Source: JAEVLT01 sp964484065 (lineage in GTDB: Bacteria > Bacillota > Bacilli > Bacillales > Cytobacillaceae). Taken from it: a stretch of DNA of 64,000 bases. Location of the stretch: NCBI GenBank assembly GCA_964484065.1, contig CAZAEW010000005.1, forward strand, positions 35,383-99,382, in the 5' to 3' direction. Below the pieces are notes generated by a model that was given only the letters and a program-made list of their open reading frames with translations, did not search any database and was not told the DNA's origin. Position 1 is the first letter of the stretch; every line of letters begins with the position of its first letter. A program made the position numbers and the translations under genes. Below, piece by piece: positions 16,900-25,343 of the stretch.

Positions 16900-17361
16900 A
16901 TGAATCCATACTATAATAATCCACAAGGGTATCAGGCTTATCCTGACCCAACGAGGCAGCAGGCTCCTTTTGGAGGGCAAGTAGGAGGTTTCCAGGGGCT
17001 GCCGCCCGGAGCAGGGCTGACCCCGCCGGCTGCAGGCGTGGGCGCACCGCAAATCGCGGGGCAGGTTCCCGGAATGCTGCCGCTCGAACAGTCATACATT
17101 GAAAATATTTTAAGGCTGAATAAAGGAAAGATTGTCACAGTCTTTACTACTTTTGAAAACAACACCCAATGGAATGCAAAAGCTTTTAAAGGGATTATTG
17201 AAGCAGCCGGACGGGATCACGTCATTTTGAGTGATCCGCAAACAGGAAAACGCAACTTAATTCCAATGGTTCATGTAGACTATGTTACTTTTGATGAAGA
17301 AATCGAATATGAATTTCCATTTTCTGCTGCACCGCAAATCAGTACCTATCCCACTCGTTAA
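16900..17361 (+). CDS. gerQ: spore coat protein GerQ
   Basis: This is a coat protein of about 153 residues, needed with the cortex hydrolase CwlJ for germination by calcium dipicolinate. The N-terminal half is a Gln/Pro/Gly-rich flexible tail (MNPYYNNPQGYQAY); the conserved C-terminal domain runs from LPLEQSYIENILRLNKGK to VHVDYVTFDEEIEYEF. AGGAGGG precedes the two adjacent ATGs, and 16900 has the better spacing. No cwlJ is adjacent, unlike B. subtilis. The tail has no lysine before about residue 75, whereas B. subtilis GerQ is cross-linked by transglutaminase through N-terminal lysines. Confidence 0.92.
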   Translation: MNPYYNNPQGYQAYPDPTRQQAPFGGQVGGFQGLPPGAGLTPPAAGVGAPQIAGQVPGMLPLEQSYIENILRLNKGKIVTVFTTFENNTQWNAKAFKGIIEAAGRDHVILSDPQTGKRNLIPMVHVDYVTFDEEIEYEFPFSAAPQISTYPTR

Positions 17362-17370
17362 AAAATCAGA

Positions 17371-17402
17371 GGATGACCCCAAAATGGGTCGTCCTTTTTT
17401 TG
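17371..17402 (+). terminator. gerQ terminator
   Basis: AGGATGACCC and GGGTCGTCCT pair around CAAAAT, followed by seven T. Confidence 0.85.
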
Positions 17403-17662
17403 ATTGTTGTAATAATTGTAATAAAACCTTCACAAGGAGGAAGAGAAATAAAAGTGAATATATGATTATGAAATATAATCTCGGGAAGGATGTGAACATC
17501 ATGTAAACAAAAAACTTCGAAAGAATTCCCCGGTAAAAACAAATAGTAATCGAATCGCTCATATTTAAAAAGGGTCATTATCCAAGTGAAATGGTACGAA
17601 CTCATCTACGAAGCTGTCAGCAGAATTGCAGACGTATTCTTTAATAAAATGGGGGATTTCAC
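17403..17662. other. intergenic region without recognised gene
   Basis: About 260 A/T-rich bases separate the gerQ terminator from the next small gene. I see no convincing open frame, RNA gene or operator here. Confidence 0.5.
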
Positions 17663-17854
17663 ATGTTGGAGATAATTCGGGACCACGAAATGTTGAAGCG
17701 TTTTCCAATCCTCGATGATGATTACATTGAAAAAATGGGGGAATTTTATACAAGCCAGACCGCTGAGGTCATTTTTCCAAGCCTCCGCAAAATTCCATTT
17801 GAAGAGTGGCTTTATCGGCAATACTTTTTAAGTTTCGGAAAAAGCAGTTTGTAA
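17663..17854 (+). CDS. small hypothetical protein
   Basis: This 63-residue protein (MLEIIRDHEMLKRFPILDDDYIEKMGEFY and FPSLRKIPFEEWLYRQYFLSFGKSSL) is predicted mostly helical, without signal or membrane segment. A GGGGG stretch 8 bases before the ATG could serve ribosome binding. Its placement between gerQ and ywdK recalls small ywd-region genes, but I do not recognise the family. The amino acid make-up looks like a real protein. Confidence 0.5.
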   Translation: MLEIIRDHEMLKRFPILDDDYIEKMGEFYTSQTAEVIFPSLRKIPFEEWLYRQYFLSFGKSSL

Positions 17855-17913
17855 TGGCTGGAATGAAATGAGGGACTAGTACTTTTTGAATACTTATTTT
17901 AAGATTGATTCCA

Positions 17914-17952
17914 ACGAAAGAGCTTGGAATCGTTCCAAGCTCTTCGTTTGCT
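17914..17952. terminator. bidirectional terminator before ywdK 3' end
   Basis: CGAAAGAGCTTGGAA and TTCCAAGCTCTTCG form a near-perfect stem around a 3-base loop; it serves the small gene and convergent ywdK. Confidence 0.8.
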
Positions 17953-17954
17953 TC

Positions 17955-18326
17955 TTATAAATTTTTCACCGCTCCAATGATCATTAAGATCCATGCGGTT
18001 AAGAAAGCAACTCCCCCGAATGGTGTAATGATGCCAATGACGCTGATTTTGGTGACGCTTAAAACATAGAGGCTGCCGCTGAATAGAATAATCCCAATCA
18101 GCATTAACCACCCTGACCAAGAGAATAGCGAGCTTGCCGCCGCTTTTCCAAGCAGCATCGCAACGGCCAAAATGCCAAGTGCATGAAACATTTGATAGGT
18201 TACTCCTGTTTTCCAAATGTCTAAATAATAAGGCTCAATTTTGTCTTTAAGCCCATGTGCTCCAAATGCTCCTAGTGCAACCGCTAAAAAAGCATTGATC
18301 GCCCCAATGATAATAAATGTTTTCAT
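17955..18326 (-). CDS. ywdK: DUF423 membrane protein YwdK
   Basis: This 123-residue integral membrane protein has four predicted helices and the family signature GAFGAHGLKDKI after the first helix. DUF423 (YgdD-like) proteins are widespread with no known biochemical function. It lies 18 bases after ywdI in the same direction, as in B. subtilis. Confidence 0.88.
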   Translation of the reverse strand: MKTFIIIGAINAFLAVALGAFGAHGLKDKIEPYYLDIWKTGVTYQMFHALGILAVAMLLGKAAASSLFSWSGWLMLIGIILFSGSLYVLSVTKISVIGIITPFGGVAFLTAWILMIIGAVKNL

Positions 18327-18344
18327 TTCCCATTACCCCTTCCC

Positions 18345-18620
18345 TTAAAAATCAAATAACGAATCCCCGTTTGCTTCATCATCCATTTTCAGTCTTTTTG
18401 GCTGATTGATCGAAACGGGCTGTGACAATCCCTGCCGGCTGATCCCCTTTGCCGCTGACGCTTTCGGCACACTGTTCGTCTGTTTTTCATCGAGTAAAAG
18501 CTCGCATAATATTTTAATAGAGTACACTTTTTCCCGCAAGTTTTCCTCATTGATACAAGATTTAGCCAACCTTAGTTCTTCTTCCATTTTTACTAATAAT
18601 TGATCTACAGAAATATTCAT
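18345..18620 (-). CDS. ywdI: YwdI family protein (DUF5327)
   Basis: This is a soluble, mostly helical protein of 91 residues (MNISVDQLLVKMEEELRLAKSC, VYSIKILCELLLDEKQ) with a polar C-terminus ending DDEANGDSLFDF. ATG 18620 is preferred because GGGGTG lies 7 bases upstream. Function unknown; the pairing with ywdK is conserved in Bacillus. Confidence 0.8.
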   Translation of the reverse strand: MNISVDQLLVKMEEELRLAKSCINEENLREKVYSIKILCELLLDEKQTNSVPKASAAKGISRQGLSQPVSINQPKRLKMDDEANGDSLFDF

Positions 18621-18756
18621 TTTCAGCACCCCGCAGTCATTCTATATTGTACATAAGTTTCTGCGATTCTTCGAATATTAATACTTCTATCTTTTATCAT
18701 CATTGAAATCCGCAAAACATTCCCTTTCCGGGGACGAGCTACGCAGGAGAAGGCCT

Positions 18757-18772
18757 CGTTTCACGTGAAACA
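18757..18772. promoter_or_regulatory. parS-like centromere site (ParB/Spo0J)
   Basis: CGTTTCACGTGAAACA differs from the Bacillus parS consensus TGTTNCACGTGAAACA only at its first base and contains a 14-base perfect palindrome GTTTCACGTGAAAC. It is intergenic beside ywdI, in a part of the chromosome that in B. subtilis also carries origin-proximal parS sites. Confidence 0.75.
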
Positions 18773-18817
18773 TGTCGAAATTCGCAGGAACAAAATCGCT
18801 AACGCGACTTAAACCAC

Positions 18818-18848
18818 GACCCAAGTGAAGTTTATTCACTTGGGTTTT
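18818..18848 (-). terminator. hairpin at the 3' end of the IS91-type element
   Basis: CCCAAGTGAA and TTCACTTGGG form a 10-bp perfect stem around GTTTA. The hairpin overlaps the end of the small gene and could be a terminator or part of oriIS. Confidence 0.55.
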
Positions 18849-19086
18849 TCCTCGCTCGTCTCATTGTGCCGTTACAAAAAGGGCATACTACTTCCACTTC
18901 TTCACCTTTCTTCAAATCAAAGTGAAATTCTTCAACAACGTATTCGGGAACCTCATCTTCTTTGCCACAATCCAGGCATTTAAAAATGATTATTTTTATT
19001 TCTTCATTTAGCCCAAATGGGTCATCCTTATCTAGCGATTCTAAGAATGCCTTACTTAATTCATCCTGTTCCTTGTTTTTGCCCAA
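18832..19086 (-). CDS. small zinc-ribbon protein of the IS91-type element
   Basis: This 84-residue protein has two CxxC pairs (FKCLDCGKED and VCPFCNGTM), a classic zinc ribbon, with an acidic N-terminal helix (KEQDELSKAFLESLDKDD). It starts 26 bases inside the transposase 3' end in another frame, so it is translationally coupled. It is probably an accessory protein of the element; no precise role is known to me. Confidence 0.7.
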   Translation of the reverse strand: MGKNKEQDELSKAFLESLDKDDPFGLNEEIKIIIFKCLDCGKEDEVPEYVVEEFHFDLKKGEEVEVVCPFCNGTMRRARKNPSE

Positions 19087-20353
19087 GATTATTCCTCCTG
19101 ATACTTTTTATGGATTCCATATCGTCCATATAATGATACAAGAATCCATAATCTGCATGCCATATTTCAACCAAGTCCATCTCACGATGGCAATGAGGAC
19201 AAATAAAAGGATCTTTATCGAACGCTTCAATCATTCGTTGCCTATATGTTTTCTTCTTCTTTTTATGTTCAAGTAATAATGATAGTTGTTTGGTTCTCAT
19301 GAATGAATGCAGACTTAGAACCTGATTAGCTTTTTTATATGACCTTCTACTGTATAAACCAAAACGACCAACCATTCGAAAATGCTTGGGTGATATGTGT
19401 TGTATTAAGTTAAATAGAAATCGATAAACAGGTTGTGTTTCGTCAACTCTCTTTCCTGTTTGATGATCTTCGTACCAAAAGTGAACAGTTTTCCCATCGT
19501 ATTTTACTATCCGATACTCAGCAACAGCTGGTCTAGCTAAGTATCTTCCTATGTACTTGGCAGCACCTTTTGCATCTTTCATTTTTCGTTCTGCATTTAC
19601 GTAGAAACCTTTTGTATAACGTTGATACAGATTATCTATAAGTTTTTTAACCGAAAGATTTTCAGGAAACCATGACTTCAATAAATCTAATAAAACTTTT
19701 TGCCAAGATTTTCTTAGGTACTCATATGGAATGAATCCAGTTGGTACCCATTCATTTCGGTTGTCAATGGCACCTTCCGTTACTAACGCATGGATATGGG
19801 GATTAAACTTAAGGTCCCGCCCAAATGTATGAATAACAGTAATAACACCAACTTGTAAATCTCGCTTCTTACTTTTACGTTGATAATAAAATTGAAATAC
19901 CTCAGCTACTTTCTTACTTAACTCGTTTAACTTTTTTCGATCTTGAAAGAACACATTTCTTAATTCCTTCGGAATTGTAAATACCATATGACGATGAGGT
20001 ACATTAAAAATCATTTCCTGTTGTTTGTCGGACCAATCATCCGTATATTTCTTTCCACATTTATGGCAAAAACGACTCTTACAAGTGAAACAAACAAAAA
20101 GAGGATTGGGTCCTCCCTTGCATCCCAAACACTCGTAACGTGCATATCCTAAATCAGCAGTTCCACATTTAATGGCTTTTTCAACTGTTTCTTTTATATC
20201 TCCGCGGTATGATTCAGGAAAAACACCAGAATGCATTTTCCAAAAACCATCAAAATGATCTTTTAATATTCGCTTAATAACTCCGCTTTTCTCCTGTCCC
20301 ATACTAGCAACCTCACTGATTTTATATGGGTATTTTAACCAATAGTTATCCAC
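19061..20353 (-). CDS. IS91-family transposase
   Basis: This 430-residue transposase has an N-terminal zinc-binding domain (CxxC pairs at YECLGCKGG, FVCFTCKSRFCHKCGKKY), followed by the Y2/HUH-type catalytic region with FGRDLKFNPHIHALVTEGA (HIH is the metal HUH motif) and a tyrosine-bearing helix (KGAAKYIGRYLARP). A C-terminal CxxC/H segment (ICPHCHREM) follows. Rolling-circle replicative transposition is expected. The gene is full length without frameshift, so the element may be active. Confidence 0.9.
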   Translation of the reverse strand: MDNYWLKYPYKISEVASMGQEKSGVIKRILKDHFDGFWKMHSGVFPESYRGDIKETVEKAIKCGTADLGYARYECLGCKGGPNPLFVCFTCKSRFCHKCGKKYTDDWSDKQQEMIFNVPHRHMVFTIPKELRNVFFQDRKKLNELSKKVAEVFQFYYQRKSKKRDLQVGVITVIHTFGRDLKFNPHIHALVTEGAIDNRNEWVPTGFIPYEYLRKSWQKVLLDLLKSWFPENLSVKKLIDNLYQRYTKGFYVNAERKMKDAKGAAKYIGRYLARPAVAEYRIVKYDGKTVHFWYEDHQTGKRVDETQPVYRFLFNLIQHISPKHFRMVGRFGLYSRRSYKKANQVLSLHSFMRTKQLSLLLEHKKKKKTYRQRMIEAFDKDPFICPHCHREMDLVEIWHADYGFLYHYMDDMESIKSIRRNNLGQKQGTG

Positions 20354-20383
20354 AGGTCTAGAAATTTATAATTTCCTAAACGA

Positions 20384-20421
20384 CAAAAAAGGCCTGAATC
20401 CAACGAGGATCAAGGCCTTTT
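20384..20421 (-). terminator. terminator of the fdh-moco operon
   Basis: On the minus strand AAAAGGCCTTGATCC and GGATTCAGGCCTTTTTT pair around TCGTT, followed by T residues, directly after the moeB stop. Confidence 0.85.
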
Positions 20422-21442
20422 AACCTAATATTCTTTGATAAACCGATTTGGCATGGGTAAGATCTTTTGTACCGTGGATAAGGGCGCGGCCGTCTTTAAA
20501 AATCACGATACGCTCACCGTCATCCAAATCAACAGACAGCAGATAAGGGTTGCCTTTTACACGCATCCCTACGCTCCCCAGCTGAGAAGCAAGCTGTTCG
20601 AGAGAAATTTCGCCCGGGGCAGACGGTCTGATTTGCACCGTATCCCTTCCGCAAAGCACCGTTGTTTTCGTGACATTTTCACTGTCCAAGTACGGATAAG
20701 CCGGAGATTCTCCACACGACAGGCAGCCGGTGAACTTCGCCTTGGACATTTTCATCGTTGTATATTGATTCTGCCATAAGTCAAAACTCACAAAGGTCGT
20801 TCGTACGGCCTCCCAATCCTCGGAAAGAATTTTTAAAGCTTCCGCGGTTTGGTGGGCAATCACCATTTGGACAGCCGGTGAAATAATCCCGCCGGTATCG
20901 CATGTCATCCCTTGGAGCGGCACGGTCCGCAGCAGGCAATTAAGGCATGGCGTTTTCCCCGGAATAATCGTGAAGCTCATTCCGAAACTGCCGACACAAG
21001 CCCCATATATCCAGGGAATCTTGTATTTTTGAGAGATGTCATTGATGATCATTCGCGTCTCAAAATTATCGGTCGCATCAATGATCAGGTCGGCCCCCAG
21101 CGCCAGCTCCTCAAGCAAAAACGGAGTGGCATCGCCAATGACAGCCTCAACCTCCACATCAGAATTGATCGCGGACAGTCTTTTTTTAGCCGCAGCCGCT
21201 TTTGGCAGTTTTTCCAAAACATCCTCTTCAGTGTAAAGCTGCTGGCGCTGCAGATTGCTCGCTTCAACATAATCACGGTCAACGATCGTCACTTTCCCGG
21301 TTCCGGCGCGAACAAGAACTTCGGCATTTCCCGAACCAAGCGCCCCGGCTCCGATTAAAAGCACATGCTTTCTGTTGATTTTTCCCTGGCCCTCTGCTCC
21401 GATTCCCGAGAACAGGATTTGACGTGAATAACGTTCATTCAT
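20420..21442 (-). CDS. moeB: MoeB/ThiF-type sulfur-carrier adenylyltransferase
   Basis: This E1-like enzyme of about 340 residues adenylates the C-terminal Gly-Gly of MoaD. Seen are the ATP-binding GAGALGS, the conserved VDRDYVEASNLQRQQLYTEEDV block, the adenylate-contacting DATDNFETR and two zinc CxxC pairs (CLNC and CLSC). The short C-terminal extension is not a rhodanese domain. The ATG 21442 follows GGAGAGGAT. It is last in the operon, 27 bases after moaD. Confidence 0.9.
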   Translation of the reverse strand: MNERYSRQILFSGIGAEGQGKINRKHVLLIGAGALGSGNAEVLVRAGTGKVTIVDRDYVEASNLQRQQLYTEEDVLEKLPKAAAAKKRLSAINSDVEVEAVIGDATPFLLEELALGADLIIDATDNFETRMIINDISQKYKIPWIYGACVGSFGMSFTIIPGKTPCLNCLLRTVPLQGMTCDTGGIISPAVQMVIAHQTAEALKILSEDWEAVRTTFVSFDLWQNQYTTMKMSKAKFTGCLSCGESPAYPYLDSENVTKTTVLCGRDTVQIRPSAPGEISLEQLASQLGSVGMRVKGNPYLLSVDLDDGERIVIFKDGRALIHGTKDLTHAKSVYQRILG

Positions 21443-21469
21443 GTTTTTGTATCCTCTCCGCATTCCTTT

Positions 21470-21703
21470 TCATCCACCGCTGACAGGCGGGATAAAGGCG
21501 ATGGTATCTCCCGGCTGGATCACTTCATCATCAGTGGCAAACTCTTCATTGACTGCTGTCATGACCGTATCCATTTTTGGCAGCTGGTACTTGGACGCGA
21601 TTTCCGCCTTTAGCTCGGCAACCGTTTTGCCGGCAGCGTCAATCATGACCGATTCAGCGCCGGCAGCATCCCGCAAATGCGCAAAAAAGAGCACTTTATT
21701 CAT
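21470..21703 (-). CDS. moaD: molybdopterin synthase sulfur carrier subunit
   Basis: This 77-residue ubiquitin-fold protein ends in the required Gly-Gly (IPPVSGG). Its thiocarboxylate donates sulfur to precursor Z within molybdopterin synthase. The ATG at 21701-21703 follows GAGGAGG and overlaps the moaE stop by 8 bases; a longer in-frame extension runs inside moaE and is not used. Confidence 0.93.
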   Translation of the reverse strand: MNKVLFFAHLRDAAGAESVMIDAAGKTVAELKAEIASKYQLPKMDTVMTAVNEEFATDDEVIQPGDTIAFIPPVSGG

Positions 21704-22160
21704 GTAAATCCTCCTCAGCAGGCCTTCCGCTTGGATAGCTAACTTTTTCAAGCTGGTCGCCAATCCATTCTTCTCCATTTTCCCAATGTTCCTTTTTCCA
21801 AATTGGCACAATCTGCTTGATACGTTCAATCGCATAGCGGTTGGCTTCATAGGAATCTGCACGATGCGGAGTCGAAACCGCAATGACAACAGCCACATCG
21901 GTTATTTCCAATCTGCCGGTGCGGTGGGTAATGGCCGCCTTGGCACCCGGCCACCGTTCTTCAATTTCACGCCCGATTTGTTCCAGCTTTTTTACCGCCA
22001 TTGCTTCATAGGCTTCGTAGATTAAAAATAACGTCTTCTTGCCGTTTGTCAATTCCCGGACGGTTCCGATAAAAGTAGTAATCGCTCCAGCCTCACGCTG
22101 AATCACCTTATCAATTACGGCCTGAATATTAATCGGCTCTTTTGAAATTTCATAGTCCAT
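21696..22160 (-). CDS. moaE: molybdopterin synthase catalytic subunit
   Basis: This 154-residue protein makes the dithiolene of molybdopterin with MoaD. Conserved parts are GAITTFIGTVRE, YEAYEAMAVKKLEQI, HRTGRLEITDVAVVIAVSTPHR and the active-site lysines of VPIWKKEHWENGEEWIG. It is positioned 16 bases after the moeA-PBP gene. Confidence 0.94.
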   Translation of the reverse strand: MDYEISKEPINIQAVIDKVIQREAGAITTFIGTVRELTNGKKTLFLIYEAYEAMAVKKLEQIGREIEERWPGAKAAITHRTGRLEITDVAVVIAVSTPHRADSYEANRYAIERIKQIVPIWKKEHWENGEEWIGDQLEKVSYPSGRPAEEDLHE

Positions 22161-22176
22161 ACGCTTCCCCCATCAC

Positions 22177-24096
22177 CTAAAGTTCTTTTGGCACAGCTGC
22201 ATCCACAACTTCGTAGCCGCCGATTTTTTCCACTCTTTGTTTAAATCGGCCTGACTGAATGACGGAACGGAGCTGAATGCCTTTTTCACTTTCGAAAAAT
22301 TTCCTTGTCATAATAAGATCATATTCTTCATCTGCAAGAGGAACAAACGATAATCCCATTGATTTGGCAGCCGGATAAATGCCGAGGCCGACCGCGCTGT
22401 GATCTCCGTTTACTTCCGCCGCCACCGCTAAGTGGGAAAACATCTCGCGGTTATAGCCGATAATGTGCTCCGGGGCGATTCCTGCTTCTTTTAAAAGCAA
22501 ATCAAATAGGATTCTGGTCCCTGCTCCTTTTTGCCGGTTGACAAAATGGGCTTTTTTTACTGCGATATCCTCCGCGGTTTGGATTCCAAGCGGATTTCCT
22601 TCAGGCACCATCCAGCCCTGCTTTCTCTTTAAAAACGGATAGAGAACAACATCCATTCCTGCCAAAAGCTTTTTAACATATGAAACATTATATTGTTTTG
22701 TTTCCGGATCAAGCAAATGAATCCCGGCAACATGTGCTTCTCCCTTTTTGATGGCCATCAATCCAGCCATGCTGCCGACGTGGGAAGAGACAATTTTCAT
22801 GTCGTGGCGAATATTTTTAAGTTCCGATGACAATAAATCAATCGTGAGATCGTGGCTTCCGTTAAAAACAATCGCATTTTGAATTTCATCAAGAGGCTTA
22901 AACAGCTCCACTTCTACTGTTTCACCCTGCTCAAAGCCAATTTGATCAGGGGGCACAATCAGAATTCCGTCTGCCCTGACATAGGACATCGTAACTCCTG
23001 CGGCTCTTGTCAGCGGATTAGCAATATATTGTCCGTTTACATAGCCGATATTCATTCTGACAAAATCCTCAGCGCCCATCGAGGAAACGATGCGGCGTCC
23101 TAATTTGACAGGCAGCGTTTGCCTTTTTGGAACAGGAATTTGCAAGTATTCACAAATCAGCGGCTGTACGAACCATTCCAAGGCAAGATAAGCGGAAACA
23201 GGGTAGCCTGGAACACCGACAACGATTTTGCCGTTAATTTTCCCTAAAATAACCGGCTTCCCGGGCCGTGCGGCGACCCCATGCGTAAAGACGGTGCCAA
23301 GCTCTTTGATCATATGGAAGGTATAATCCTTTGAGCCTGCGGAAGAACCGGCATTAATGACAACGATGTCGGACGTTGCTGCTGCTTCGAGCAATGCCTC
23401 CTTAATCTTTTCCGGGTTATCGCGGACAATTTCGTGCAGGCGCGGCTCGCCGCCCCACTCGCGGATAAAGCCGGAAAAAACGGTTCCGTTGAATTCAATG
23501 ATTTTTCCGGCGGACAAAGGGTTGTCTGCTTCAACAAGCTCATTTCCAGTTGGAATGATCGACACAACCGGCTTTTTGATCACCGGCACCTGCAGCGTTT
23601 TGGAAGCAAGCAGGACGCCTAAATCAGCTGGGCGGAGAAGATGCCCCTGCGGAAAAAGCATTTCCTCCTGAACCACATCCTCGCCAATTGGGCGAATATG
23701 CTGCCAGGGAGTGGCCGGTTCAATAATTTCAACCGTTACATCATCAATGATGTTCACATCTTCAATCATAATCACGGCATTAAATTGGCTTGGGATGGCA
23801 TTGCCTGTATCGACAACAACAAATTGCTCCCCTAATTTTAAATGGAGCGGGCGCTGTTCATGAGCGCTGTATGTATCTTCCGCGAAAACGGCAATTCCGT
23901 CCATTGCGGAAGCATGATAATGAGGCATCGAAGTGCTTGCAAAAATAGGCTCTGCTGTCACACGGCCAAGCGCCTCTGCTGCAGGAATCCATTCTTTTTC
24001 AAAGGGCAAATCGAAGGCGGCGAGCAATTCCCGCTTTGCTTCCTCCCGGGGCTTGTCCTGTAAATAAATTTTCCGTTTATATTTGTTCTGATCCAT
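22177..24096 (-). CDS. moeA: molybdopterin molybdenumtransferase MoeA fused to a PBP-like domain
   Basis: This 639-residue protein has two parts. Residues 1-400 are a complete MoeA (SAMDGIAV, IPTGNELVE, NAGSSAGSKDYT, GKPVILGKINGKIVVGVPGYPVSA) that inserts molybdate into adenylated molybdopterin. Residues about 405-639 are a periplasmic-binding-protein-like domain (GSHDLTIDLLSSEL, GAHVAGIHLLDPET, RQKGAGTRILFDLLL, GLGIYPAAKSMGLSFVPLADEEYDLIM) without signal peptide, so it acts in the cytoplasm, probably sensing or holding molybdate. This fusion is known in Firmicutes. Confidence 0.92.
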   Translation of the reverse strand: MDQNKYKRKIYLQDKPREEAKRELLAAFDLPFEKEWIPAAEALGRVTAEPIFASTSMPHYHASAMDGIAVFAEDTYSAHEQRPLHLKLGEQFVVVDTGNAIPSQFNAVIMIEDVNIIDDVTVEIIEPATPWQHIRPIGEDVVQEEMLFPQGHLLRPADLGVLLASKTLQVPVIKKPVVSIIPTGNELVEADNPLSAGKIIEFNGTVFSGFIREWGGEPRLHEIVRDNPEKIKEALLEAAATSDIVVINAGSSAGSKDYTFHMIKELGTVFTHGVAARPGKPVILGKINGKIVVGVPGYPVSAYLALEWFVQPLICEYLQIPVPKRQTLPVKLGRRIVSSMGAEDFVRMNIGYVNGQYIANPLTRAAGVTMSYVRADGILIVPPDQIGFEQGETVEVELFKPLDEIQNAIVFNGSHDLTIDLLSSELKNIRHDMKIVSSHVGSMAGLMAIKKGEAHVAGIHLLDPETKQYNVSYVKKLLAGMDVVLYPFLKRKQGWMVPEGNPLGIQTAEDIAVKKAHFVNRQKGAGTRILFDLLLKEAGIAPEHIIGYNREMFSHLAVAAEVNGDHSAVGLGIYPAAKSMGLSFVPLADEEYDLIMTRKFFESEKGIQLRSVIQSGRFKQRVEKIGGYEVVDAAVPKEL

Positions 24097-24110
24097 TTAA
24101 AGGATCCCCC

Positions 24111-25343
24111 TTATCTTGACATGATCACTGGGACATATTCTCCCTGTACAATACCCTCTTTTGCAGACATTACTTCAACAATCCCATCGCTTTTAACAAG
24201 AGTTGTAATCAAACCTGATTTTCCGATAATCGGCTCTGCCCACCACTCGCCATCTTTTTCAAATAAGCGGACTCTTATGTAATCGGATCGGCCCGGAGCG
24301 GAAGGAATGTTTTTCGTGATTCTGGCAAAAATTCGATCAGGCGCCGGCTTGATTTGTTCGCCCGATAACCTTTTCAAAACTCGCTCGCCAAAAAGTCTAA
24401 AAATGACCATCGCGGAAGCGGGATGGCCCGGCAGACCAATGACCGGCTTTCCGTCTGCCAAGGCCAAAATGGTTGGTTTTCCCGGCTTAATCGAAATGCC
24501 ATGAACAAACACACCCGGCTTGCCAAGGGACTGGATGACATCTGTTGTATAATCCTTGGCTCCAACAGAACTCCCGCCCGAAAGAATTAAGCAATCAACC
24601 TGTTCGTAAAGACTGCGGGCAGCCGCCTGGAATGCGGCAAAGTCATCTTTGACAATCCCGCCGTAAATCACTTCGATATCCCATTCGTTAATGAGGCCGG
24701 AAATCGTTAAATGATTAATGTCGCGGATTTGCCCAATCTCAAGCTTTTCTGTCTGAAACGGTACAATTTCATCGCCTGACGACAAAATTCCAACCTTCAA
24801 GCGGCGAAAAACGGTCACCTTCGTGATTCCTAATGATGCAATGGCACCTAACTCCTGGGGACGCAGCTTTGTCCCTGCTTCAAGAAGAACTTCGCCTTCA
24901 CTGATGTCTTCTCCGGCGCGGATCACATTTTCACCAGGAGCTACTTGCTTATATGTATTTAACAGCCCGCCGATATCTTCACAATGCTCAATCATAATCA
25001 CGCTGTCGCTGCTTGGCGGAAGCATTCCTCCCGTCGGAACATAGATGGCTTCGCCAGGTCCGATTGGCGTCATGGCATGTTCCCCCATCTTCACTTCGCC
25101 AATCATGTTTAAAAATCCTGGCATTGATTCTGAAGACCCGTATGTATCACTCGCTTTTACTGCATAACCATCTACCGTTGAGCGGTCAAAACCCGGTACA
25201 TTTTCCGCGGCGATTATCGGCTCCGCTAAGATGTAATGGAGCGCGCTTTCAAGGGAACGCTCTTCCGTCTGCTTTATCGCAGGGACCAGTTCATCAATCA
25301 GCTTAAACGTCTCCTCAACGGTTTTCACTTTAAAAAATTGCAT
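24111..25343 (-). CDS. moeA: molybdopterin molybdenumtransferase MoeA (stand-alone)
   Basis: This 410-residue second MoeA is next to the fused one. Its motifs are RSTVDGYAVKASD, LSSGDEIVPF, LSGGSSVGAKDYTTDVI, HGISIKPGKPTILALADGKPVIGLPGHPASAMVI. Two MoeA paralogues in one operon suggest division of labour, perhaps between metals or target enzymes. Its start overlaps the mobA stop by one base. Confidence 0.94.
   Translation of the reverse strand: MQFFKVKTVEETFKLIDELVPAIKQTEERSLESALHYILAEPIIAAENVPGFDRSTVDGYAVKASDTYGSSESMPGFLNMIGEVKMGEHAMTPIGPGEAIYVPTGGMLPPSSDSVIMIEHCEDIGGLLNTYKQVAPGENVIRAGEDISEGEVLLEAGTKLRPQELGAIASLGITKVTVFRRLKVGILSSGDEIVPFQTEKLEIGQIRDINHLTISGLINEWDIEVIYGGIVKDDFAAFQAAARSLYEQVDCLILSGGSSVGAKDYTTDVIQSLGKPGVFVHGISIKPGKPTILALADGKPVIGLPGHPASAMVIFRLFGERVLKRLSGEQIKPAPDRIFARITKNIPSAPGRSDYIRVRLFEKDGEWWAEPIIGKSGLITTLVKSDGIVEVMSAKEGIVQGEYVPVIMSR

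Larger units (their letters stand above)
18793..20365 (-). mobile_element. IS91-family insertion element (ends approximate)
   Basis: The element holds a Y-type rolling-circle transposase and a small overlapping zinc-ribbon gene. The right-hand (3') end is placed after GAAC at 18789-18792, the target tetranucleotide used by this family, followed by a TCGC-TAAC-GCGA palindrome and the 18808-18845 hairpin as a plausible oriIS. The left end near 20365 is only bounded by the moeB terminator. No target duplication is expected for this family. Confidence 0.6.
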
